A stretch of DNA of 64,000 nucleotides from assembly GCA_965207805.1 (NCBI GenBank), contig OZ242312.1:1302001-1366000 (forward strand), given 5' to 3'. The DNA is from Palauibacter sp965207805. GTDB taxonomy: Bacteria; Gemmatimonadota; Gemmatimonadetes; Palauibacterales; Palauibacteraceae. Positions 26,801-33,764 of the stretch are shown in pieces; the first letter of the stretch is position 1; each line of letters begins with the position of its first letter. Under the pieces are notes generated by a model that had not been told where the DNA came from, did not search any database, and saw only the letters and a list, made by a program, of their open reading frames with translations. A program made the position numbers and the translations under genes.

Positions 26801-27016
26801 CCGATCATCCTCGAGCGCAGCGTCCAGGCGCAGTTTCTCTCCCCGATGGCGGTGAGTCTCGGGTTCGGGATCCTGTTCGCGACCTTCATCATCATGCTCG
26901 CCGTGCCCGCGCTGGCGATGATGAACTACACGTTCACGGTGCGGGCGAAGCGGGCGTTCGTTCGCTGGCGGCGGAAGCCCCGCCTCGGCCTGGCGGCGGG
27001 AGGGCTCGAGCGCTGA
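23804..27016 (+). CDS. RND-family efflux permease (AcrB/AcrD/AcrF class)
   Basis: 1070 residues, the normal size. The N-terminal helix (GVAANLLMVLIILAGFVSL) precedes the porter motif QETFPEISLDTIQVQVQYPGASPDEVEQ; twelve transmembrane segments in two sets of six are evident (e.g. LFGFILAIGIVVDDAIVVGEN, the TM4 region with the paired acidic residues DD, and GLVGLSGVVVNDSLVLIDFINE). The second half carries the RND signature KVRFRPIMLTSVTTFLG. It is a proton-driven exporter of lipophilic compounds through the adaptor and OMF encoded upstream. Its TGA overlaps the beginning of the cysD coding region, joining the pump and sulfate-activation genes in one transcript. Confidence 0.96.
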   Translation: MRRAIGWMAKHGVAANLLMVLIILAGFVSLISLPQETFPEISLDTIQVQVQYPGASPDEVEQAIVRRVEERIAGIQGVDRVTSAASENVGIVLAELSLGTDESKTLDEIKSAIDRITSFPVDAEEPEVVALTAEGSVMEIAIFGDVPERTLKEIANRVKDDLTSLPTISLVRVSGVRQYEISIEVSKAALRAHGLTLDEVAAAVRRGSLDLPGGSVETDREEILVHIRGQNYTRADFADVVVRANVDGSMLRLSDIADIQDGFEHVDLINAYNGQPTAFVQVLRTGDERVLEISDEVSRYLEEELAGTLPRGVDYSIWRSEASYLQSRIDLLIKNGRLGLILVLIALALFLDLRLAFWTAVGIFLSFAGVFAVMAWFGISINMMTLFGFILAIGIVVDDAIVVGENIFAEREKGAAALRAAINGTRRVSVPVIFAVLTTVAAFTPLLFVPGSLGKFLYVIPAIVISVLLLSLVEVLFILPYHLSHLPAPGASRGKGGWLGPVYRLQALVQTNLQRFIDGPLERSVRFAVRRPGLTVLGAVSSLMIVGGLVAGRHLRFSLLPVIEGVEVVAYIEMAEGTTSERTAEVASYVERQGYAAIAELEAELPDDEPPLVEAVFTSVGERPSQRGGPGMNAEASFIRSNVAEVSLRLTDPEIRDLPAIEVERAWRERVGPVAGARELTFSSILIDLGSPVQVELSHPDTAMLNAAVPEFTDRLVRIAGVTEVRDDRGRGKRELELELRPAARTLGITLDDLARQVRGAFFGNEVYRLQRGRDEVRVYVRLPESERNTLADLQDYRIRTPTGGEAPLSEVADVSFGIASSTINRIDGRRIVTVTADVDAAVITGQEVNTEITSAILPELQARYPGLRHGFGGEQRQQTLAFEGIARGFMLALLAIYALLAIPFRSYLQPLVVMASIPLGLVGAAIGHLIMGLDLGMLSMFGLVGLSGVVVNDSLVLIDFINERHRAGLPMSEAIVQGAKVRFRPIMLTSVTTFLGVSPIILERSVQAQFLSPMAVSLGFGILFATFIIMLAVPALAMMNYTFTVRAKRAFVRWRRKPRLGLAAGGLER

Positions 27017-27081
27017 ACGATCTCTCGGGCGCCTGGCTGGCGTCGCTGGAGTCCGAAGCGATCGAAATCCTCCGCGAGGGC

Positions 27082-27921
27082 GTGGCGGCGGCGTCGCGAC
27101 CCGTGATGCTGTATTCGATCGGGAAGGACTCGTGCGTGCTCCTGCACCTCGCCCGGAAGGCTTTCTGGCCGGCAGCGCCGCCGTTCCCGCTGCTCCATAT
27201 CGACACGACGTGGAAGTTCCGGGAGATGATCGCGTTCCGCGACCGGACGGCGGCGGAAGCGGGCGTGGAACTCCGGGTTCACACCAACGGGGACGGGCTG
27301 CGCGAGGGCGTCAATCCGTTCGACCATGGAACGGAGCGCTATACCGATGTGATGAAGACCGCGGCGCTGCGGCAGGCGCTCGACGAGGGCGAGTACGACA
27401 TCATCTTCGTCGGCGCCCGGCGGGACGAGGAGAAGTCGCGCGCGAAGGAACGCGTGTTCTCGCTGCGCGATGCGGCCCACCAATGGGACCCAAGAGCGCA
27501 GCGTCCGGAGCCGTGGAACCTGTACAACACTCGCCTGGCTCCCGGCGAATCCCTGCGCGTCTCCCCGCTCTCCAACTGGACCGAGGCGGATGTCTGGCGA
27601 TACATCCGCGCGGAAGAGATCCCGATCGTACCCCTCTACTACGCCGCCGAACGCCCCGTCGTCGAACGCGATGGGCGGTGGATCATGGTCGATGACGACC
27701 GAATGCCGCTGCTCCCCGGCGAGGAGCCACAGCAACGCCGCATCCGCTTCCGGACGCTGGGCTGCTACCCGCTGACCGCGGCGGTCGAGAGCGACGCGGA
27801 CACGCTCGATGCGGTCATTGCCGAGACGCTCGCGTCGGACAGCTCGGAGCGACGGGGGCGTCTCATCGACCACGACCGCGACGGCTCGATGGAGCTCAAG
27901 AAGAAGCAGGGCTACTTCTGA
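27082..27921 (+). CDS. cysD: Sulfate adenylyltransferase subunit 2 (ATP sulfurylase, CysD)
   Basis: 279 residues from the first canonical start, GTG 27082. Family conservation clearly begins earlier: the frame upstream reads LNDLSGAWLASLESEAIEILREG, matching the usual CysD N-terminus, and reaches CTG 27013, which overlaps the permease stop (CTGA). The true start may therefore be CTG 27013, giving about 302 residues, the normal CysD length. PP-loop motif YSIGKDS, then HIDTTWKFREM, GARRDEEKSRAKER and the C-terminal RFRTLGCYPLT and LKKKQGYF motif are diagnostic. With CysN it makes APS from sulfate and ATP. Coupled to cysNC by a 1-nt TGATG overlap. Confidence 0.95.
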   Translation: MAAASRPVMLYSIGKDSCVLLHLARKAFWPAAPPFPLLHIDTTWKFREMIAFRDRTAAEAGVELRVHTNGDGLREGVNPFDHGTERYTDVMKTAALRQALDEGEYDIIFVGARRDEEKSRAKERVFSLRDAAHQWDPRAQRPEPWNLYNTRLAPGESLRVSPLSNWTEADVWRYIRAEEIPIVPLYYAAERPVVERDGRWIMVDDDRMPLLPGEEPQQRRIRFRTLGCYPLTAAVESDADTLDAVIAETLASDSSERRGRLIDHDRDGSMELKKKQGYF

Positions 27922-29798
27922 TGGCGCCGGAGACGCCGCCGACCCTTCGCTTCGTGCTCTGCGGCAGCGTCGACGACGGCAAGAGCACGGTCATCGGCCG
28001 ACTGCTGCATGACTGCCGGCAGGTCTTTGCGGACGAACTCAAGCGGGTCGAACGGGATTCGGCCCGCTACGGCACGCAGGGGAAGGAGACCGACTTCGCC
28101 CTGCTCGTCGACGGCCTGCGGGACGAGCGCGAACAGGGCATTACGATCGATGTCGCGTACCGGAACTTCGAGACGCCGCGCCGCCGGTTCATTGTGGCCG
28201 ACGCCCCCGGCCACGAGCAGTACACGCGCAACATGGCGACGGGCGCCTCCACCGCCGACCTGGCCGTCGTCCTCGTGGACGCCCGCAAGGGAGTGCTGCC
28301 CCAGACGGCGCGGCACACGCGGATCGCGACCATGTTCGGCGTCCGCCACGCGGTTCTCGCCGTGAACAAGATGGATCTCGTGGCGTGGGACCGGGACACC
28401 TTCGAATCGATCCGGGCCTCCTGGGGCGGGATCGCCGAGGAGATCGGTCTCGCCGCCGTCGAGGCGATTCCGGTCTCGGCGCTGACCGGGGCCAACCTCA
28501 CCCGGAACGGCACGTCCGCCCCGTGGTACGAAGGCCCGACGCTTCTCGCCCATCTCGAGACGGTGGATGTCGAGGGGGCGAGCGCCGACCGACCCTTTCG
28601 GATGCCGGTCCAGTACGTGAATCGGCCCCACGCCGACTTCCGCGGATACTGCGGGCGCGTGGCGGCCGGCGCGGTGGCGGTCGGCGATGCCGTACGCGTC
28701 TCGCCCGCCGGAACCGAGAGCCGCGTGGCGTCGATCGCGGTGGGAGACGGAACCCGCGACCGCGCCGCCCGGGGCGACTCCGTGACGTTGACCCTGGCTC
28801 CCGATGTCGATGTCACCCGGGGCGACGTCGTCGTGAGCGCCGACGAACCCGGCGAGGTGGCGGACCAGTTCCAGGCGCGCCTCGTCTGGATGCACGACGA
28901 GCCTCTCGCCGTGGGCCGTCCCTACGTGATGAAGCTCCAATCGCGGGAAGTGGGTGCCGCCGTCACCCGGATCAAGCACCGGCTGGACGTGTCCAACGGC
29001 AGTGAGTTGGCCGCTTCCGTGCTGCAGTTGAACGACCTCGGCACCGTCAACCTCGCCACGAACCGTCCCGTCCCCTTCGCGCCCTTCAACGAGTCGCGCG
29101 CGCTGGGCGGCTTCATCCTGATCGATCGCGCCACGAACGCGACGGCCGCCGCCGGCACGATCCTCTTCCCGCTCATGCGGGCGGCGAACGTGACATGGCA
29201 GCATCTGGACGTGTCGAAGGACGTCCGCTCGCGGTTGAAGCTTCAGCGCGCCCAGTGCGTGTGGCTGACCGGGATGTCCGCTTCGGGCAAGTCGACGATC
29301 GCGAACCTGCTCGACCAGCGGCTGACCGTCGAGGGACGGCATACGTATCTTCTGGACGGCGACAACGTGCGCCACGGACTGTGTCGGGATCTGGGCTTCA
29401 CCGAGGCGGACCGGGTGGAGAACATCCGGCGGGTGGCGGAGGTCGCTCGCCTCATGGTCGATGCGGGGCTGATCGTCATCGTCGCCTTCATCAGCCCGTT
29501 CCGGTCGGAACGTGACTACGCCCGCAGCCTGTTCGCGCCCGGCGACTTCGTCGAGGTCTTCGTGGACGCGTCGCTGGAGGCGTGCGCGGAGCGCGACCCG
29601 AAGGGACTTTACGCGAAGGCGCTCAGGGGAGAGATCAGGAATTTCACGGGAGTCGACAGTCCCTACGAACGACCCGAACATCCGGATCTGCGCCTGGACA
29701 CAGAAAAACTTTCTCCGGAGGAATGCGTGGACCTGCTGACGGAGAAACTGGACCCCGAGTTCCCGACGCCGCCTTCACCCGTGACGGAGGATCGCTGA
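27921..29798 (+). CDS. cysNC: Bifunctional sulfate adenylyltransferase subunit 1 / APS kinase (CysNC)
   Basis: 625 residues. Residues ~1-420 are the CysN GTPase (P-loop CGSVDDGKST, switch motifs DAPGHEQYTRNMATGAS and NKMDLV, EF-Tu-like barrels). Residues ~435-610 are APS kinase (P-loop GMSASGKST, DGDNVRHGLCRDLGFTEADR, ISPFRSERDYAR, LYAKALRGEIRNFTGVDSPYE). The enzyme makes PAPS from sulfate with CysD. No PAPS reductase (CysH) or sulfite reductase gene is in the window, so PAPS may mainly serve sulfation; a sulfotransferase lies 16 kb downstream. Start overlaps the cysD stop and the stop overlaps the permease gene start, both TGATG. Confidence 0.96.
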   Translation: MAPETPPTLRFVLCGSVDDGKSTVIGRLLHDCRQVFADELKRVERDSARYGTQGKETDFALLVDGLRDEREQGITIDVAYRNFETPRRRFIVADAPGHEQYTRNMATGASTADLAVVLVDARKGVLPQTARHTRIATMFGVRHAVLAVNKMDLVAWDRDTFESIRASWGGIAEEIGLAAVEAIPVSALTGANLTRNGTSAPWYEGPTLLAHLETVDVEGASADRPFRMPVQYVNRPHADFRGYCGRVAAGAVAVGDAVRVSPAGTESRVASIAVGDGTRDRAARGDSVTLTLAPDVDVTRGDVVVSADEPGEVADQFQARLVWMHDEPLAVGRPYVMKLQSREVGAAVTRIKHRLDVSNGSELAASVLQLNDLGTVNLATNRPVPFAPFNESRALGGFILIDRATNATAAAGTILFPLMRAANVTWQHLDVSKDVRSRLKLQRAQCVWLTGMSASGKSTIANLLDQRLTVEGRHTYLLDGDNVRHGLCRDLGFTEADRVENIRRVAEVARLMVDAGLIVIVAFISPFRSERDYARSLFAPGDFVEVFVDASLEACAERDPKGLYAKALRGEIRNFTGVDSPYERPEHPDLRLDTEKLSPEECVDLLTEKLDPEFPTPPSPVTEDR

Positions 29799-31579
29799 TG
29801 GCGAACGGCCCCGGCCCGGACATCGCGAAGCTGCGGTTCGCGGCCGACGAACGCCCGCCGCGCGCGATGAGCCTCGTGATCGGCGCGCAGACGGCAATCC
29901 TCGTCTGCCTGCCCCTGGTGGTGGTCACGACGATCGTCGCGCGCGTCGCGGACCAGAGCGCCGAATACCTGTCCTGGGCGATCTTCGCGAGCATGGTGAT
30001 CGGCGGCCTGCTCACGATCGTCCAGGCGAAGCGCTTCGCCGGCCTCGGCGGTGGAACGCTGACCGTCATGGGCGCTTCGGGGGCTTCGATCGGCGTCGGT
30101 GTGCTCGCGCTCGTCGCGGGCGGACCGGCGCTGCTGGGAGTGCTGGTCTTCGTCTCGGGGCTGTGTCAAATGGCCCTGGCGGCCCGTCTCGCGCTGCTCC
30201 GGCGCATCATCACGCCGGTCGTGTCCGGCACGCTGATAGCGCTCGTGGCCGTGACCGTCATGCCGGTGGCGTTCGCCATGCTCACGCGGGTGCCGGAGCA
30301 CGCTCCGCCGGCCGCCGCCCCCTCCGTCACCGCGGTCACGATGCTGTGCGTCGTGGGCCTCATGCTGCGGGGCAAACGGTTCCTGCGCGCGTGGAACGCG
30401 GTCATCGGGATCGGCGCGGGGTGCGTGACCGCCGCGCTGTTCGGCATTCTCGACTTCGGACGCGTGGCGGAGGCCCGCTGGATCGGGATCCCCAGCCCCC
30501 CGGCATCCGGCCTCGACCTGAGCTTCGACGCGAGCTTCTGGCTGCTCCTGCCCGGGTTCCTCTTCCTCTCGTTCGTGATCGCGATCCGGCAGGTCACCGA
30601 CAATGTCAGCATGCAGCGCCTCTCGCGGCGCGAGCCGCGAGCGATCGACTTCCGCCGGGTCCAGGGGTCGGTCGCCGCCTGCGGCGCGGGCACGGTCCTG
30701 TGCGGGCTGGCGGGCGTGCTGCCACCGTGGCCCTACTTCGCCGGAATCGGGATCGCGAGCGGCATCGGCGTCGCCGCCCGGAGCGTCGGCGTCGTTATCG
30801 GGGCGGGTTTCATCGCCCTCGCGTTCGTGCCGAAGATCACGGCCGTCATCCTGTCGATCCCGGCGCCGGTGCTCGGCGCCTACATCACCGTCGTCTTCGG
30901 CCTCATCTTCGTGCAGGGCATGCGGATCCTCTTCCAGGAAGGGATCGACCGGCAGTATTCCCTGATCGCGGGCCTGGCGTTCTGGATCGGCGCGGGGATC
31001 CAGTTCCAGGCGATCTTCCCCGCCTACCTCGCCACGCCCGTGGGCCGCATGCTGGCGAACGGCCTCACCGTGGGCGGGCTGTCCATCCTGCTGCTGCACC
31101 TGTTTCTGGACGTGACCGGACCCCGCCGCCACAGGGTCGAGCTGGCGCTCCGCCCGGAGAGCCTCCCGGAACTCGACAGCTTCCTCAAGAACTTCGCGGC
31201 CAGGTACAAGTGGAGCGGCAAGGCCACGGACCGCCTGAGGGCGGCGGCCGAAGAGGCGCTCCTGAGTCTCCTGCGCCAGGAAGAGGACGCACACGCCGCC
31301 GCCCCCGCGGAGCGCCGGCTGCGCGTCGTGGCCCGGAATCTCCGCTTCGGCGCCGGGCTGGAGTTCACCGCGGCAACGCACGAGGGCAACCTGGAGAACC
31401 AGATGGCCCTGCTCGGGGATCGCCCGGACCCGACGAGCGAACGGGACCTGTCGCTGGCGCTGCTCCGGCATCACGCCTCCTCCGTCAAGCATCACCAGTA
31501 CCACAACGCCGATGTCCTGACCGTGCACGTGAACCGCGCCTGGTCCAAGCGGCCGGGCGATGCGAATGCAGTTGACTAA
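29798..31579 (+). CDS. NCS2-type (nucleobase/ascorbate) permease with C-terminal RsbW-like domain
   Basis: 593 residues. About 12-14 hydrophobic segments fill residues ~20-450 with the NCS2/UapA-family look (LGGGTLTVMGASGASIGVGVLAL, ITPVVSGTLIALVAVTVMP, SIPAPVLGAYITVVFGLIFVQGMRIL). Residues ~465-590 are soluble and resemble an HATPase_c_2/RsbW anti-sigma kinase fold (DSFLKNFAARYKWSGKATDRLRAAAEEALLSLL, the helix usually bearing the N-box Asn/Glu), though here the ATP-lid motifs look weak. SulP sulfate permeases instead carry a C-terminal STAS domain, so this may be an analogous regulated transporter. Its place behind cysDNC suggests sulfate or a related anion as substrate; that is inference. 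Start chosen at ATG 29798 (TGATG overlap). Confidence 0.75.
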   Translation: MANGPGPDIAKLRFAADERPPRAMSLVIGAQTAILVCLPLVVVTTIVARVADQSAEYLSWAIFASMVIGGLLTIVQAKRFAGLGGGTLTVMGASGASIGVGVLALVAGGPALLGVLVFVSGLCQMALAARLALLRRIITPVVSGTLIALVAVTVMPVAFAMLTRVPEHAPPAAAPSVTAVTMLCVVGLMLRGKRFLRAWNAVIGIGAGCVTAALFGILDFGRVAEARWIGIPSPPASGLDLSFDASFWLLLPGFLFLSFVIAIRQVTDNVSMQRLSRREPRAIDFRRVQGSVAACGAGTVLCGLAGVLPPWPYFAGIGIASGIGVAARSVGVVIGAGFIALAFVPKITAVILSIPAPVLGAYITVVFGLIFVQGMRILFQEGIDRQYSLIAGLAFWIGAGIQFQAIFPAYLATPVGRMLANGLTVGGLSILLLHLFLDVTGPRRHRVELALRPESLPELDSFLKNFAARYKWSGKATDRLRAAAEEALLSLLRQEEDAHAAAPAERRLRVVARNLRFGAGLEFTAATHEGNLENQMALLGDRPDPTSERDLSLALLRHHASSVKHHQYHNADVLTVHVNRAWSKRPGDANAVD

Positions 31580-31653
31580 ATCCGCCCGCGAGCATTCATT
31601 CTGTGGCAGGAGAATCAGAAACCTTTCCCCCAATTACCACGAGGATGAACCGG

Positions 31654-31929
31654 ATGAGCGAGCCACGCGAGGCCCCCGCCATGAGGAACGCGGTTGATTA
31701 CGCGGTCGTCGGAGACAACATCCTGGACATCGCCGACTTCGCGATCGAGAAGTACGAGTTCACGAGCGGCAAGGCGCTGTCCGATGAAGCGAAGGAGGAG
31801 GCGGTGGAGCGGGTCCGCGACGCGCTGTGGGAGATGGTGAAGGCGCTCCGGAATCAGCGGAAGAAATGGCGCAAGATGCTGTTCGACGCTGCCGACGAGG
31901 CCGTGCGAGGGGCTGTCGAGGGCTCCTGA
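31654..31929 (+). CDS. Small conserved-looking protein, function unknown
   Basis: 91 residues, helical and charged, with a C-terminal half rich in Lys/Arg/Glu (AKEEAVERVRDALWEMVKALRNQRKKWRKM). No signal peptide or membrane segment. ATG 31654 is preferred over 31645 because the GAGG at 31641-31644 then has a proper spacing of 9 nt. It is 74 nt after the permease and 44 nt before the radical SAM gene, so it is probably in the same transcript. Not recognised; its size and charge suggest an adaptor or nucleic-acid-associated protein. Confidence 0.6.
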   Translation: MSEPREAPAMRNAVDYAVVGDNILDIADFAIEKYEFTSGKALSDEAKEEAVERVRDALWEMVKALRNQRKKWRKMLFDAADEAVRGAVEGS

Positions 31930-31973
31930 TCCGCGTGGACTGACCGGCGCATCGCGCGAGCCTCCGGTTTCGC

Positions 31974-33764
31974 ATGCCTAACGCGCTGCTGCTCTATCCC
32001 AGGCACCCGCCGACATACTGGGGCCACAACTACGCCCTGGATATCATGGGAATCAGGGCGGCCTTTCCTCCTCTAGGCTTGCTAACCGTCGCCGCGCTGT
32101 TCCCATCGCGGTACAACCTGCGCGTGGTCGACCTCAACGTGACTTCGCTCGAGGACGCCGACCTGGAGTGGGCGGACCTGGCCTTCACGTCGAGCATGAT
32201 CCCGCAACGCCCCTCGCTGGAGCAGGTCGTGGAGCGCTGCAACCGCGCGCAGGTTCCCGTCATCGCCGGCGGTCCGCATCCCACTACGTTTCATGAGGAG
32301 ATGGAGGGCGTCGATCATTTCGTGCTCGATGAGGTCGAGGAGACTTTCCCGGACTTCCTTCGCGACTTGGAGAACGGCACGGCGCAGGCCGTCTATCGTG
32401 CTCCGCGCAGGCCGGATGTGACCCTCGCTCCGCTTCCCCGTTTCGACCTCATCGACTTGAACGACTACTACTCGATGTGTCTGCAGTTCTCGCGGGGATG
32501 CCCCTTCGACTGCGAGTTCTGTGACATCACGAAGCTGTACGGCCGCGTGTCCCGAACGAAATCCCCGGAACAGATGGTGGCCGAGTTCGAGCTTCTGCAT
32601 GGATTGGGATGGCGGGGTCCGCTCTTTCTTGTCGACGACAACTTCATCGGCAACAAGCGCGAGGCGAAGAAGCTCCTCCCCGCGATCGCCGAATGGCAAA
32701 AGGAGCGCGACCACCCCTTCTCCCTGTTCACGGAAGCGAGCGTCAATCTCGTCCGGATGAACGACTTGATGGATGTCATGATCGAGGCCGGTTTCGACTC
32801 CGTATTCCTGGGCATTGAGACGCCCAACCCGAAGGCGCTCAAGAAGATGAAGAAACCGCAGAACATAGACACGCGCGATGACGACTACCTGTTCAAGGCT
32901 GTGCGCAAGATTCAAGGGAAGGGCATGCAGGTTCTGGGCGGCTTCATCCTCGGGCTCGACGACGACGATGACAACGCGTTCGATGCCCAGATCGATTTCA
33001 TTCAGGAAACCGGGATTCCGATGGCGCTGATCGGGCTGCTGACCGCGCTCAAGGGCACGAACCTCTGGACCCGGCTGGAGCGCGAGAATCGATTGCTGGA
33101 CAAACCCGTCGCAATCGACGACACCTCGCTGAATTTCAAGCCACAAATGGATCCGGGGACGCTGGTGGAGGGGTATCTCCGGGTCATCGGGACCATCTAC
33201 GATTCGACGCTGGAGAACTACTTCGACCGCTGCCTTACTCTGCTGGACCACCTCAATCCCGTACCGCACCTCTACAAGCCGGTGGCCGGGCACATCCTCT
33301 ATGCGGGTATCATGGGAATCCGCCGGCGCCTCACGCCGGAACAGCTCCCGCCGTTTTCGCGCTACATCGCCAAAGTGTCCAAGGACCACCCTCGATTGCT
33401 GCCGCTGGCCATCAGTCTGGCCGCCACGGGCCATCACTGCGAGAAGTTCACGCGCCAGCAGACCGTTCTCCGCGGCTTCAAGGACTACCTGAAGTCGGAG
33501 TCGGCATCGTTCCATGAAGCCGGACGGGGTCCCGGTTCGGCCGCGGGCCCGGATGAGGATGTCAGACGGAAGGCCCTGCGACGCGCGGAGGCACGCCGGA
33601 ACGCCATCCCCGATGAATTCCGGTTTACCGGAGACGGTATCCGCGAGGCTCTGACGGCCTTCGAGCTTGGGTTGAGTTCGGAGCCGCGCCCCGCCGCGCC
33701 GGCGAATGCCACGCTGCCGGTCCTGGGAGCCACGACGCGCTCCCGCCAAACGGAGGCCATGTGA
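31974..33764 (+). CDS. B12-binding radical SAM enzyme (DUF4070 type)
   Basis: 596 residues. N-terminal ~150 residues are the Rossmann-like B12-binding domain type, without a clear DxHxxG cobalt-ligand motif. The radical SAM cluster motif CPFDCEFC has Cys at 176, 180 and 183, followed by VDDNFIGNKREAKKLL and GIETPN. The C-terminal DUF4070-like region (~residues 390-530) is shared with the hopanoid C2-methylase HpnP and relatives. Methylation of an unactivated carbon or another radical transformation is likely. The stop overlaps the PKS start (4 nt), which makes a role in the polyketide pathway likely. The last ~80 residues are low complexity. Confidence 0.85.
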   Translation: MPNALLLYPRHPPTYWGHNYALDIMGIRAAFPPLGLLTVAALFPSRYNLRVVDLNVTSLEDADLEWADLAFTSSMIPQRPSLEQVVERCNRAQVPVIAGGPHPTTFHEEMEGVDHFVLDEVEETFPDFLRDLENGTAQAVYRAPRRPDVTLAPLPRFDLIDLNDYYSMCLQFSRGCPFDCEFCDITKLYGRVSRTKSPEQMVAEFELLHGLGWRGPLFLVDDNFIGNKREAKKLLPAIAEWQKERDHPFSLFTEASVNLVRMNDLMDVMIEAGFDSVFLGIETPNPKALKKMKKPQNIDTRDDDYLFKAVRKIQGKGMQVLGGFILGLDDDDDNAFDAQIDFIQETGIPMALIGLLTALKGTNLWTRLERENRLLDKPVAIDDTSLNFKPQMDPGTLVEGYLRVIGTIYDSTLENYFDRCLTLLDHLNPVPHLYKPVAGHILYAGIMGIRRRLTPEQLPPFSRYIAKVSKDHPRLLPLAISLAATGHHCEKFTRQQTVLRGFKDYLKSESASFHEAGRGPGSAAGPDEDVRRKALRRAEARRNAIPDEFRFTGDGIREALTAFELGLSSEPRPAAPANATLPVLGATTRSRQTEAM

